Below are positions 1 through 9,900 of a stretch of 64,000 nt of DNA, in pieces; the first letter of the stretch is position 1; the number at the start of each line of letters is the position of its first letter. The DNA lies in NCBI RefSeq assembly GCF_009707955.1, contig NZ_WMDQ01000004.1:460646-524645 (forward strand), in the 5' to 3' direction. The DNA is from Flavobacterium sp. LC2016-13. Lineage in GTDB: Bacteria; Bacteroidota; Bacteroidia; Flavobacteriales; Flavobacteriaceae. The notes below the pieces were generated by a model. That model was not told the origin of the DNA, did no database searches, and was given only the letters and a program-made list of their open reading frames with translations. Both the position numbers and the translations under genes were made by a program.

Positions 1-222
1 CTTAAAATGCAGCCTTTTTCAGATGATGAATTAAAATCAATTTCGAATCCGGTTCTGGTTTTAATTGGTGATCATGATGTTATAAATGCAGAAGACAGTT
101 TAGAGCGGGCAAAAGAATATTTATCCCGCAGCAAAACTAAAATTGTAAAAGATGCCGGTCACTTTTTAACTATCGACCAATCTAAAATAACAAATGACGC
201 TATTGTTGATTTTTTAAAATAA
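1..222 (+). CDS. Alpha/beta hydrolase, C-terminal fragment (5' end outside window)
   Basis: The reading frame is open from the first base of the window, so the gene starts upstream. The visible 73 or so residues fit the C-terminal third of an alpha/beta hydrolase: a strand reading NPVLVLIGDHDVI, where the Asp would be the acidic catalytic residue, then a helix, then DAGHFLTID with the His expected of the catalytic triad. The nucleophile elbow is not in the window, so substrate cannot be inferred. A hairpin terminator follows directly, so this is the last gene of its transcript. Confidence 0.8.
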   Translation, partial: LKMQPFSDDELKSISNPVLVLIGDHDVINAEDSLERAKEYLSRSKTKIVKDAGHFLTIDQSKITNDAIVDFLK

Positions 223-228
223 GCATTT

Positions 229-270
229 AAAAAATCCGTAACGAATTGATAAATTCACCACGGATTTTTT
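229..270 (+). terminator. Rho-independent terminator after the hydrolase
   Basis: Two 11-nt arms (229-239 and 260-270) are perfectly complementary. The second arm ends in a T-run and further T-rich sequence to about 280. The loop is about 20 nt. It lies between the hydrolase stop and uvrB. Confidence 0.75.
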
Positions 271-330
271 ATCTTTTTTATAGGATTCAAACTTTGTATC
301 TTTACAAAACCAATTTTTCATCAGTCACAA

Positions 331-2322
331 ATGAATTTCCAAGTATCATCAGAATATAGTCCAAAAGGAGATCAGCCACAAGCCATTCAAAAACTTGCAC
401 AAGGTATTATCGATGGCGAAAAATTTCAAACATTATTAGGAGTTACAGGTTCAGGTAAAACATTTACAGTAGCTAATGTTATTCAGGAAGTGCAAAGACC
501 GACTTTGGTTTTAGCACATAACAAAACTTTGGCCGCCCAGTTATATTCAGAATTCAAGCAGTTTTTCCCAAATAATGCTGTTGAATACTTCGTTTCTTAC
601 TACGATTATTATCAGCCCGAAGCTTTTATGCCCGTAACAGGCGTATTCATCGAAAAAGATTTATCTATCAATGAAGAGCTTGAAAAAATGCGTTTGAGTA
701 CCACTTCTTCCCTACTTTCGGGACGTCGTGATATTTTGGTTGTTGCTTCGGTTTCTTGTTTGTATGGTATTGGAAATCCCGTTGAATTTAAGAAAAACGT
801 AATTGAAGTATTTAGAGATCAGGTTATTTCGAGAACAAAATTATTGCATAGTTTAGTTCAGAGTTTATATGCGAGAACTGAAGCCGATTTTAATCCCGGA
901 ACTTTCAGAATAAAAGGTGACACTGTCGAAGTTTATCCGAGTTATGCTGATGACGCTTACAGAATTCACTTTTTTGGAGATGAAATCGAAGAAATTGAAT
1001 CTTTTGATGTCAAGACTTCCCAGGTTATTGAAAAATTTAAAAGACTGACTATTTATCCTGCCAATATGTTTGTGACTTCTCCGGAAGTATTACAAGGCGC
1101 GATTTGGGAAATTCAACAGGATTTGGTAAAACAAGTTGATTATTTTAAAGAAATAGGAAAACATTTAGAAGCTAAACGTTTGGAAGAAAGAACCAATTTC
1201 GATTTAGAAATGATTCGTGAATTGGGTTACTGCTCCGGAATCGAAAATTATTCCCGTTATCTTGACGGAAGACAAGCCGGGACAAGACCTTTCTGTTTAT
1301 TAGATTATTTTCCAGATGATTATTTGATGGTTATTGATGAAAGTCACGTTACGGTTTCGCAAGTTCATGCCATGTACGGAGGCGATCGCAGCCGTAAAGA
1401 AAATCTGGTTGAATATGGTTTCCGTTTACCTGCCGCAATGGATAACCGACCTTTGAAGTTTGAAGAATTTGAAGCCTTGCAAAATCAGGTCGTTTATGTT
1501 TCTGCAACTCCGGCAGATTATGAATTGCAAAAATCTGATGGTATTTATGTAGAGCAAATTATTCGTCCAACGGGATTATTAGATCCTACGATTGAAGTTC
1601 GTCCAAGTTTAAACCAGATTGATGATTTAATTGAAGAAATTCAGGTTCGTTGTGAGTTAGACGAAAGAGTTTTAGTAACAACTCTGACTAAAAGAATGGC
1701 CGAAGAATTGGCCAAATATTTAGCTAAAGTTGGTGTTCGTTGTCGCTATATCCATTCTGAAGTTGATACTTTAGAACGTATCGAAATCATGCAGGATTTA
1801 CGAAAAGGTATTTTTGATGTTTTAATTGGTGTAAATTTACTTCGTGAAGGTTTAGATTTACCGGAAGTTTCGCTTGTTGCAATTCTTGATGCCGATAAGG
1901 AAGGTTTTTTAAGAAACCACAGATCTTTAACGCAAACTATTGGTCGTGCGGCAAGAAACTTAAATGGAAAAGCCATTTTGTATGCCGATAAAATTACGGC
2001 AAGTATGCAAAGAACTATTGACGAAACCAATTATCGCCGAACTAAACAAATCAATTTTAATACTGAAAACGGACTTACACCACAAGCACTAAACAAAAAA
2101 ATCGAAAGTGCTTTTACCAAAAATCCTTTGGTTGAATATGAATTAGGACATACTCTATCTGTCGCTGCAGAACCGGAAACGGCTTATATGTCGAAAGCAG
2201 ATTTAGAAAAACTAATTCGTGAGAAACGAAAATCAATGGAGAAAGCAGCAAAAGAATTGGACTTTTTACATGCTGCTAAATTGCGTGACGATATTAAAAA
2301 ATTACAGGAACAATTACCTTAA
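331..2322 (+). CDS. uvrB: UvrABC system protein B (excinuclease subunit)
   Basis: Helicase-like damage-verification subunit of nucleotide excision repair; it receives DNA from UvrA and recruits UvrC. At 663 residues it is the normal family length. Walker A GVTGSGKT lies at residues 37-44, followed by the beta-hairpin region with the Tyr-rich YYDYYQPEAF. VIDESHVT is the Walker B/DEAD-like motif, QTIGRAARN the motif VI region, and the C-terminal 40 residues form a UVR domain that contacts UvrC. The ATG at 331 gives the expected N-terminus. A weak -7-like TATCTTTA lies at 297-304. The stop overlaps the convergent TerB-like gene by 4 nt, so the two share a 3' end with no intergenic terminator. 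Confidence 0.98.
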   Translation: MNFQVSSEYSPKGDQPQAIQKLAQGIIDGEKFQTLLGVTGSGKTFTVANVIQEVQRPTLVLAHNKTLAAQLYSEFKQFFPNNAVEYFVSYYDYYQPEAFMPVTGVFIEKDLSINEELEKMRLSTTSSLLSGRRDILVVASVSCLYGIGNPVEFKKNVIEVFRDQVISRTKLLHSLVQSLYARTEADFNPGTFRIKGDTVEVYPSYADDAYRIHFFGDEIEEIESFDVKTSQVIEKFKRLTIYPANMFVTSPEVLQGAIWEIQQDLVKQVDYFKEIGKHLEAKRLEERTNFDLEMIRELGYCSGIENYSRYLDGRQAGTRPFCLLDYFPDDYLMVIDESHVTVSQVHAMYGGDRSRKENLVEYGFRLPAAMDNRPLKFEEFEALQNQVVYVSATPADYELQKSDGIYVEQIIRPTGLLDPTIEVRPSLNQIDDLIEEIQVRCELDERVLVTTLTKRMAEELAKYLAKVGVRCRYIHSEVDTLERIEIMQDLRKGIFDVLIGVNLLREGLDLPEVSLVAILDADKEGFLRNHRSLTQTIGRAARNLNGKAILYADKITASMQRTIDETNYRRTKQINFNTENGLTPQALNKKIESAFTKNPLVEYELGHTLSVAAEPETAYMSKADLEKLIREKRKSMEKAAKELDFLHAAKLRDDIKKLQEQLP

Positions 2323-2720
2323 TTGTGTTGTTCCTGAAAAACCTTCAATAGCAATTTAGGATCAATGATGGCATTTGGTGCTTTTTTCATTAAATCTAAA
2401 ATGCGTTTTGTTGCGCCGGGATTTAAACCCATTTCAATCGCAATTTGTTGTATGGCAGTGGCTTCTTTTTCATGCAAAATACCATCGCAATGCATAATCA
2501 AAGCTAATCTGTAAAATTGCTGAATACGTTGAAATTCTGATTTTATGACTTGTGGAGTAATTTCCTGATGAAATAAATCATGAAAAAGTTTCTGATCAAT
2601 GTTTAATTCCTGAGCAACAAGCCACAAAAATTCCAGCTCACGTTTATGCAATTGCCCGTCAACTGTAGAAAAAGCAATCATTTCTAAAAGTAAACTTCTC
2701 TTTTCTTCTTCGGTATTCAT
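2319..2720 (-). CDS. TerB-like (tellurite resistance TerB/DjlA-type) helical protein
   Basis: About 133 residues, cytoplasmic, all helical by composition. The pattern ...EMIAFSTVDGQLHKRELEFL... followed by a second half with MHCDGILHEKEATAIQQIA is the two-lobed acidic metal-binding-like arrangement of TerB-family domains (D-G-x-x-x-x-x-E twice). The molecular role of stand-alone TerB proteins is unclear. The in-frame TTG one codon upstream (2723) could be read as a start, but ATG at 2720 is more likely. It converges on uvrB with a 4-nt overlap. Confidence 0.75.
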   Translation of the reverse strand: MNTEEEKRSLLLEMIAFSTVDGQLHKRELEFLWLVAQELNIDQKLFHDLFHQEITPQVIKSEFQRIQQFYRLALIMHCDGILHEKEATAIQQIAIEMGLNPGATKRILDLMKKAPNAIIDPKLLLKVFQEQHN

Positions 2721-2777
2721 CAAATTTATTATTTTTAGCTAAAATATTGTTTTTAAATCTAAAACGCAAAAGAACTT

Positions 2778-3578
2778 ATGTTTAGAGGATTTCTATTATT
2801 TATATTTCTATGGATAATCTCTAACGGAAATGCACAAGAAAGTACGGCTTCAAAAAATGTATCCACTTTTACTATTGAAGCACCTCAACTAAAAATAAGC
2901 AAAAAAATCTGGGTTTACCTTCCTGAAAACTATTCGGCTTCAGCCAAAAAATACAGCGTTATTTACATGCATGATGCTCAAAATTTATTTGATGCCAAAA
3001 CTTCGTATGTTGGTGAATGGAATGTTGATGAAAAACTGGACAGCCTAAAAGCGCAAGTAATTGTTGTTGGAATTGAACATGGAAATGACAAACGAATCGA
3101 TGAATTAACACCGTATAAAAATGAAAAATACGGTGGAGGAAATGCTGATAATTATGTAGATTTCATCGTAAAAACATTAAAACCTTATATTGATAAAAAT
3201 TACAGAACGAAAACAAAAGCTAAAAATACCATTATTATGGGAAGCTCACTTGGTGGCTTAGTTTCTTATTATGCCATTCTAAAATATCCTGAGGTTTTTG
3301 GAAAAGCCGGTGTTTTCTCGCCCTCTTTTTGGTTTTCAGACGAGATTTATACTTTAACCGAAAAAACTCCTAAAATAAAAACTAAAATCTATTTTTTATA
3401 TGGAGATAAAGAAAGCGATGATATGGTAAAAGAGGTTACTAAAATGGAAAAACTCTTAGATACAAAACGTTGTTATTGTTTACACCTCAACAAAACTACG
3501 ATTGTAAAAGGCGGAGAACATAATGAGAAATTATGGCGGGATGGTTTTGTAAAAGCTTTATTATGGTTAGGTTATTAA
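2778..3578 (+). CDS. Secreted alpha/beta-hydrolase esterase (Esterase D / enterochelin-esterase-like)
   Basis: The first 19 residues form a signal peptide ending GNAQ. The mature protein has the putative-esterase fold: VIYMHDAQNLFD near residue 65, the nucleophile elbow MGSSLGGL near residue 155 with Ser as nucleophile, YGDKESDD as the acidic-residue strand and GGEHNEKLW as the catalytic His region. Length 266 fits the family. Substrate is not determinable. The next gene, a dipeptide epimerase, begins 16 nt downstream in the same direction, so the two are probably co-transcribed. A periplasmic location is inferred from the signal peptide. Confidence 0.85.
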   Translation: MFRGFLLFIFLWIISNGNAQESTASKNVSTFTIEAPQLKISKKIWVYLPENYSASAKKYSVIYMHDAQNLFDAKTSYVGEWNVDEKLDSLKAQVIVVGIEHGNDKRIDELTPYKNEKYGGGNADNYVDFIVKTLKPYIDKNYRTKTKAKNTIIMGSSLGGLVSYYAILKYPEVFGKAGVFSPSFWFSDEIYTLTEKTPKIKTKIYFLYGDKESDDMVKEVTKMEKLLDTKRCYCLHLNKTTIVKGGEHNEKLWRDGFVKALLWLGY

Positions 3579-3594
3579 GAAAAAAAAATGTTCT

Positions 3595-4605
3595 ATGAAA
3601 TTAATAATAAGAGCCTACGACCTTAAACTAAAACATACTTTTAGGATTTCAAGAAAATCAATCGATTTTCAGCCTTCGCTTATTGTTGAATTACAAGAAG
3701 ATGGTTTTTCGGGTTTTGGAGAAGCAACTTCTAATCCGTATTATAATATTACTATTGAAATTCTGCAAAACGATATTGAGCATATTCGGGAAATAATTGA
3801 AGAAACGGCTAATGAAACTCCAGATGAATTTTGGAACAAAATTAGTCCGCTTTTATCCAATAATCCTTTTGCTTTGTGTGCTTTAGATAATGCATATAAT
3901 GATTTGTATGCCCGAAAAAAAGGTAAGAAGTTATACGAATTATGGAATTATGATATTTCAAACAATCCTTTAACCAACTATACGATTGGCATTGGAAGCA
4001 TTGAAAATATGATTGCTAAAATGAAAGAACTTCCGTGGCCTATTTATAAAATAAAACTTGGAACGCCTGACGATATTGCTATTGTAACCGAATTGCGAAA
4101 ACACAGTGATGCTATTTTTAGGGTTGATGCCAATTGTGCCTGGACAGTTGATGAGACAATATCTAATGCTTTTATTTTAAAAGATTTAGGCGTTGAATTT
4201 ATAGAACAGCCTTTGAAGGCAAATGATTGGGAAGGACAAAAAGAAGTATTCAAAAACTCGGTTTTACCTATTGTTGCCGATGAAAGTTGTATTACTGAAG
4301 CTGATGTTGCTAAATGTCATAATCATTTTCATGGTGTAAACATCAAATTAATGAAATGCGGAGGAATTACGCCTGGAAGAAGAATGATTGCAGAAGCAAA
4401 AAAATTAGGATTAAAAACAATGGTGGGATGTATGACAGAATCTACGGTTGGTATTTCTGCAATTGCGCATTTACTTCCTGAATTGGATTATGTTGATATG
4501 GATGGCGCTTTATTATTGGCAGAAGATATTGCAAGTGGTGTTATAATCAAAAATGGAAAAACTTTTTATCCTGACAGAACTGGAACTGGTGTGATTTTGT
4601 TCTAA
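3595..4605 (+). CDS. Dipeptide epimerase (L-Ala-D/L-Glu epimerase type), enolase superfamily
   Basis: Muconate-lactonising-enzyme-type protein of 336 residues. The KIKLG motif supplies the KxK catalytic lysine (Lys152/Lys154). Metal ligands are Asp178 (VDAN), Glu204 (IEQP) and Asp229 (VADES), and the second catalytic lysine is in NIKLMKCGG (Lys251). The MVGCMTES segment is typical of the dipeptide epimerase branch. These enzymes epimerise L-Ala-D-Glu released from murein, allowing peptide recycling. No signal peptide, so cytoplasmic. It follows the esterase by 16 nt and probably shares its transcript. Exact dipeptide specificity cannot be read from sequence. Confidence 0.88.
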   Translation: MKLIIRAYDLKLKHTFRISRKSIDFQPSLIVELQEDGFSGFGEATSNPYYNITIEILQNDIEHIREIIEETANETPDEFWNKISPLLSNNPFALCALDNAYNDLYARKKGKKLYELWNYDISNNPLTNYTIGIGSIENMIAKMKELPWPIYKIKLGTPDDIAIVTELRKHSDAIFRVDANCAWTVDETISNAFILKDLGVEFIEQPLKANDWEGQKEVFKNSVLPIVADESCITEADVAKCHNHFHGVNIKLMKCGGITPGRRMIAEAKKLGLKTMVGCMTESTVGISAIAHLLPELDYVDMDGALLLAEDIASGVIIKNGKTFYPDRTGTGVILF

Positions 4606-4625
4606 CATTTCCTTTTAAAATAATG

Positions 4626-4633
4626 TACCTTTG
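4626..4633 (+). promoter_or_regulatory. Candidate -7 box TACCTTTG for the DUF1456 gene
   Basis: Matches TAnnTTTG 15 nt upstream of the ATG at 4648. The nearest upstream TTTG ends at 4599, 26 nt away, which is longer than the usual spacing, so the -33 element is uncertain. Confidence 0.5.
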
Positions 4634-4647
4634 TAAAAAATTAAACG

Positions 4648-5106
4648 ATGACGAATAACGATATCCTAAAAAAACTTCGTGTGGCTTTGATGCTCCGTGA
4701 TGACCAAATAGTTGAAATTTTAGAATTAGTAGATTTTAGAATTTCAAAATCAGAACTTGGCGCTTTTTTTAGAGCTGAAGATCATGAGAATTATATGGAA
4801 TGTGGTGATCAGGTTTTAAGAAACTTCTTAAACGGATTGGTTATTCATTTAAGAGGAACAAAAGAGAATCCTAAAAACCCGAATGATGTTTTAGCGAAAC
4901 ATAAAGCAGAAATTCCAAAGAAAGAAACTTCAAAAGAAAGACCTGAATTTAAAGCTGCTCCTAAAGATGCTGAAAGAGCAAGAGGCGATAAAGCTCCTTC
5001 TAAATCTGGTCCGGCGGCTAAAAAACCTTTCAAGAAAAAACCTGCTACTCCTAAAATTCAGGTTGTAGAAAAAGTGGTTTACAAAAACGGAAAGAATAAA
5101 AAATAA
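4648..5106 (+). CDS. DUF1456 family protein (YehS-like) with basic tail
   Basis: The N-terminal 70 residues contain NNDILKKLRVALMLRDDQI and a second copy-like segment with LRNFLNGLVIHLRG, the hallmark of DUF1456. The remaining 80 residues are a low-complexity Lys/Ala/Pro tail (for example KKPFKKKPATPK), probably disordered and perhaps nucleic-acid binding (inference). Function unknown. It has its own candidate promoter and ends before a very long palindrome. Confidence 0.85.
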   Translation: MTNNDILKKLRVALMLRDDQIVEILELVDFRISKSELGAFFRAEDHENYMECGDQVLRNFLNGLVIHLRGTKENPKNPNDVLAKHKAEIPKKETSKERPEFKAAPKDAERARGDKAPSKSGPAAKKPFKKKPATPKIQVVEKVVYKNGKNKK

Positions 5107-5152
5107 TTAACTGCAATCCTTCTAGTTATTAGGGAATACAACAAGTTTTTTT

Positions 5153-5215
5153 TAGCCACGAATTCACGAATTATTTTCAAAGATTATCAAAAAATAATTC
5201 GTGAATTCGTGGCTA
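5153..5215 (+). repeat. Very long perfect inverted repeat (25-bp arms)
   Basis: Arms 5153-5177 and 5191-5215 are perfectly complementary over 25 bp with a 13-nt spacer. The core contains CACGAATTCACGAATT and its mirror. A T-run precedes it and T-rich sequence follows, so it could terminate the DUF1456 transcript, but the arm length far exceeds a normal terminator. Confidence 0.85.
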
Positions 5216-5261
5216 TCTATTTTTTATAAATTCGTTGCGTCCATTGTGGTTAAACAAAAAA

Positions 5262-5283
5262 AATCCCTCCAATTGGAGGGATT
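5262..5283 (-). terminator. Terminator of sucC
   Basis: A perfect 22-nt palindrome centred on CCAATTGG. Read on the minus strand it is followed by eight T residues (the A-run at 5256-5263), and it sits 27 nt after the sucC stop. Confidence 0.8.
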
Positions 5284-5309
5284 TTCTATATAATTGATTT
5301 CTTAATTGA

Positions 5310-6503
5310 TTAAGATAATGCAGCTTTAACTTGATCAGCAGCTTCTTGGAATTGAGTAGCTGATAAAATTGGCATACCTGAATTGTCAATTAATTCTTTT
5401 GCAATTTCAGCATTTGTTCCTTGCAAACGAACAATGATTGGCACATTGATAGCATCACCCATGTTTTTGTAAGCGTCAACAACACCTTGAGCAACACGGT
5501 CACAACGAACGATTCCACCAAAAATGTTAATCAAAATTGCTTTTACGTTAGGATCTTTTAAGATAATACGGAAAGCAGTTTCAACACGTTTAGCATCAGC
5601 AGTTCCACCAACGTCTAAGAAGTTAGCAGGCTCAAAACCAGCATATTTAATTAAATCCATAGTTGCCATTGCAAGACCAGCTCCGTTTACCATACATCCT
5701 ACAGTACCGTCAAGATCTACATAGTTCAATCCTACTTCTTTAGCTTCAACTTCGATTGGATTCTCCTCACGGATATCTCTCATTTCAGCATATTTAGCTT
5801 GTCTGTATAAAGCATTATCATCGATATTTACTTTAGCATCAACAGCCATAATTTTGTTATCTGAAGTTTTCAAAACCGGGTTGATTTCAAACATAGAAGC
5901 ATCAGAACCAATGTAAGCATTGTAAAGTGCATCGATGAATTTCACCATTTCTTTGAAAGCATTTCCTGAAAGACCTAAGTTAAAAGCAATTCTTCTTGCT
6001 TGAAAACCTTGTAATCCAACAGAAGGATCAACTTCTTCAGTAAAAATTAAGTGTGGTGTGTGTTCAGCAACTTCTTCAATGTCCATTCCACCTTCAGTAG
6101 AATACATGATCATGTTACGACCTGTAGCTCTATTCAATAAAACAGAAACATAAAATTCAGAAGTTTCACTTTCACCAGGATAGTAAACATCTTCAGCTAC
6201 TAAAATTTTGTTTACTTTTTTACCTTCAGCAGAAGTCTGAGGTGTAATCAATTGCATTCCGATAATTTGTCCTGCAATTTCTTCAACTTGTTGTAAATTT
6301 TTAGCTAGCTTAACTCCACCACCTTTTCCACGTCCACCTGCGTGAATTTGTGCTTTTATTACGTGCCATCCTGTACCAGTTTCGGCAGTTAATTGTTTTG
6401 CAGCAGCTACAGCTTCAACCGCATTGTTAGCCACAATTCCGCGTTGAATGCGTACTCCGTAACTTGCTAAAATTTCTTTTCCTTGATATTCGTGTATGTT
6501 CAT
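5310..6503 (-). CDS. sucC: Succinate-CoA ligase [ADP-forming] subunit beta
   Basis: TCA-cycle enzyme subunit that, with SucD, interconverts succinyl-CoA and succinate with substrate-level phosphorylation. The protein starts [17 protein letters not shown], the canonical N-terminus, so the ATG at 6503 is chosen over an in-frame codon 20 codons upstream. The ATP-grasp domain shows [10 protein letters not shown]; the C-terminal ligase domain has [16 protein letters not shown]. Length 397 is standard. sucD is not adjacent. A minus-strand TATTTTTG box lies 49 nt upstream of the start codon. Confidence 0.97.
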   Translation of the reverse strand: MNIHEYQGKEILASYGVRIQRGIVANNAVEAVAAAKQLTAETGTGWHVIKAQIHAGGRGKGGGVKLAKNLQQVEEIAGQIIGMQLITPQTSAEGKKVNKILVAEDVYYPGESETSEFYVSVLLNRATGRNMIMYSTEGGMDIEEVAEHTPHLIFTEEVDPSVGLQGFQARRIAFNLGLSGNAFKEMVKFIDALYNAYIGSDASMFEINPVLKTSDNKIMAVDAKVNIDDNALYRQAKYAEMRDIREENPIEVEAKEVGLNYVDLDGTVGCMVNGAGLAMATMDLIKYAGFEPANFLDVGGTADAKRVETAFRIILKDPNVKAILINIFGGIVRCDRVAQGVVDAYKNMGDAINVPIIVRLQGTNAEIAKELIDNSGMPILSATQFQEAADQVKAALS

Positions 6504-6551
6504 AATATAGAATTTGTCTGGTTCTGAATTTAGTTCAGAATAAAAGTGCGA

Positions 6552-6559
6552 CAAAAATA
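6552..6559 (-). promoter_or_regulatory. Candidate -7 box TATTTTTG for sucC
   Basis: Matches TAnnTTTG on the minus strand, 49 nt upstream of the chosen sucC start. It lies inside the extended reading frame, which supports the downstream start at 6503. Confidence 0.45.
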
Positions 6560-6894
6560 GCAAAATTCAACTTAATAGTAAAATGTTTTTCAATTAAAAA
6601 AACCTACTTCATTTATATTAGAGCGTTATTCTTTTTGAAAGAAAACAAAAGGTTAAACTATTGCATACAAATTGTTAACTAAAAAACACTATTTCGTTTG
6701 AAATTTAACAAAAAGTCCAATGATATCAATAGCTCCGAAAGGATTTTTCCTAATATTATTTAAAACATATTGTGATTTTATCATTTAGCAATGCTTTCTA
6801 AGAAATTATTATCATTTAAGAACTCTTTTTCTAATATTACAACAAAAATGTAAGTCAAATTACATTTTCACTACATTATATTTAACGAAATCCG

Positions 6895-6902
6895 TATTTT
6901 TG
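6895..6902 (+). promoter_or_regulatory. Candidate -7 box TATTTTTG for gltB
   Basis: Matches TAnnTTTG 18 nt upstream of the gltB ATG; the -33 element is not obvious. Confidence 0.5.
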
Positions 6903-6919
6903 AAGAAAAAATATCAAGA

Positions 6920-9900
6920 ATGAAAGTTAAAGAACAAGGGCTTTATTTGCCTGAATTTGAACACGACAATTGTGGTGCAGGATTTATTTGTAATTTGAAT
7001 GGTATTAAATCTAATGACATCATTCACAAAGCATTGGACATCTTAATAAAATTGGAACATCGTGGTGCAGTTAGTTCTGACGGAAGAACTGGAGATGGAG
7101 CTGGAATTTTATTTGACATCCCACATGCATTTTTTAAAAAAGTATGTGATTTTGAAATCCCTGAAACGCGTGAGTATGCAGTAGGAATGCTTTTTTTACC
7201 AAAAAGTAAAAATCAGGTTTCTTTTTGCATGAACGCTTTCGAATCAACTATTAAAGATCAGAATTTAAAGATCTTAGGATGGAGAGACGTACCTGTTGAA
7301 GTGGAGAATTTAGGGCAGATTGCCGCAGAAAAAGAACCAACAGTTAAACAGGTTTTTGTTAGCAAAAACGGTCAGAATTTAACTGAACAAGAATTTAATG
7401 CAAAACTTTTTGCAGCTAGAAAAATTGCTGAACATGCCGTAAGAGGGTCAAAAACCTCTGAAAGTCACATGTTTTATTTCTCTAGTTTATCGACAACTAC
7501 CATAATATATAAAGGTCTATTGATGCCGGAAGACATCAGCCGTTATTATGTTGACTTAAAAGATCCTGATTTAGTGACTCGTTTGGCGTTAGTGCACCAA
7601 CGTTTCTCAACAAATACTTTCCCTTCATGGGAATTAGCACAGCCATTTAGATACATGTGTCATAATGGTGAAATTAATACACTTCGTGGAAACGTAAGCC
7701 GTATGCGTGCTCGTGAAGAGCTTATGCAAAGCAAAGTTTTTGGCGATGATATTAAAAAATTATTCCCTATTATATTAGAAGGAAAATCAGATTCTGCTTC
7801 TATGGATATGGTAGTTGAACTTTTGTTAATGACAGGTCGTTCATTACCGGAAGCAATGATGATGGTAGTTCCTGAAGCTTGGGAGAAACACCAAACCATG
7901 TCTCCGGAAAAGAAAGCATTTTACGAGTTTAACGCTTGTATTATGGAACCTTGGGATGGTCCGGCTTCTATTCCGTTTACAGATGGTAACGTAATTGGAG
8001 CTTTGTTAGACAGAAACGGATTGCGTCCTTCTCGTTATACATTAACACATAGTGGTTTCGTAATTATGTCATCAGAAATTGGTGTACTTGATATCGATCC
8101 TGAAGATGTTATTCAGCACGGTCGTTTAGAGCCGGGAAAAATGTTCCTGGTAGATATGAACGAAGGCCGTATTATTGAAGATGACGAAGTTAAAAAAGCA
8201 ATAGTAACAAAACGTCCTTATAAAGAATGGTTAGATGCAAATTTATTGCCTTTAGCTAAAGTTCCTTATACCAACAATCCTACTCCGGTTGAGAAATTAG
8301 ATTTCCAGACCAGACAACGATTATTTGGATATACAATTGAAGATTTAAAAACAATCATCAACCCAATGGGGGGTCAGGGAGCTGAAGCAATTAGTTCTAT
8401 GGGTAACGATACGCCTTTGGCGGTTTTATCAGACCAACCACAATTATTGTACAACTATTTCAAACAATTATTTGCTCAGGTAACCAATCCGCCTTTGGAT
8501 GGTATTCGTGAGGAAATCATTACTGATATCAGTTTAGCAGTTGGTGGAGATTTCAATATTTTTGAAATTGAATCTAAACAATGTAAAAAACTAAAAATTC
8601 AAAATCCGGTTATTTCAAACGAGGATTTAGATAAAATAAGAAATATTGATCACGCAGATTTTAAATCGGCTACAATTTCTACCTTATATAAAATAGAAAA
8701 AGGAGTTAACGGTTTAGAGCGCGCGCTTGAAAAATGTGTTCAGGCTACTTTTAAAGCAGTTTCTGAAGGATGTAATGTGATCATTTTATCTGACAGAGGT
8801 GTAAGCGAGCAATTAGCTCCAATACCAATGCTATTGGCTTGTTCTTATATTCACCACTCTTTGAATATTTTACAGGTTCGTTCTAAATTCGGAATCATAA
8901 TCGAATCTGCAGAACCTCGTGAGCCACATCATTTTGCTTTATTGTTCGGATACGGAGCAAGCGCCATCAATCCATACATGGTAAACGAAATTATTCACGA
9001 TCAGGTAAACCAAGGATTTATTAAAGGTGTAAAAGCTGATTATGCAATTGTAAATTACAACAAAGCAATTGCAAAAGGAATCGTTAAAATCATGAACAAA
9101 ATTGGTATCTCTACGTTACATTCGTACAGAGCTGCTCAAATTTTCGAGATTTTAGGTTTGAATAAAACATTTACTTCTAAATATTTCCCATACACACCTT
9201 CAAGAATCGAAGGAATTGGTTTGATGGAAGTAGAAAAAGAAGTGAAAAAACGTTTTCAAAAAGCATTTCCAAATTCAAAAGTAGCAAACTTGCTTCCTTT
9301 AGAAATTGGAGGTATTTACAGATGGAGACGTGGCGGAGAAAAACACATGTTTAATCCAACAACAATTTCTAAATTACAACAGGCCGTTCGTTTGAACAGT
9401 CCTGAGAGTTATAAAGAATACTCTAATATGGTGAATGAGCAAAGCTCTAACTTAATGACTATTAGAGGAATGTTTGAATTTAATAATTTAGATCCAATTT
9501 CTATTGATGAAGTAGAACCTTGGACAGAAATTGTAAAAAAATTCAAAACAGGTGCGATGTCTTACGGATCTATCAGTAGAGAAGCGCATGAGAATTTAGC
9601 GATAGCAATGAACAGAATTGGCGGAAAAAGTAATTCTGGAGAAGGTGGAGAAGATCCAAAACGTTTCCAGAAAGAAATTAACGGAGATTCCAGAAACAGT
9701 GCAATCAAACAAGTTGCTTCGGGACGTTTTGGTGTTTCGATCAACTATTTGACAAACGCTAAAGAAATCCAGATTAAAATGGCTCAAGGTGCAAAACCTG
9801 GTGAAGGTGGACAATTACCTGGAGAAAAAGTGGTGCCTTGGATTGCTGAAACCAGAAACTCTACACCTTATGTAGGTTTGATTTCGCCTCCTCCTCACCA

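Larger units (their letters stand above)
6504..6919. other. Divergent intergenic region between sucC and gltB
   Basis: 416 bp, very A+T-rich, without a convincing coding frame. Two TATTTTTG boxes face outward: 6559-6552 on the minus strand towards sucC and 6895-6902 on the plus strand towards gltB. Neither has a clear TTTG -33 element at 17-23 nt. No riboswitch-like fold was recognised. Confidence 0.6.

Noticed and set aside
1746..2030. Antisense open frame inside uvrB
   Set aside because: Shadow of a strongly conserved gene; low-complexity translation and no start context.
2713..2731. Minus-strand TAAATTTG directly before the TerB-like ATG as its promoter
   Set aside because: Transcription from it would begin inside the gene, so the match is probably accidental.
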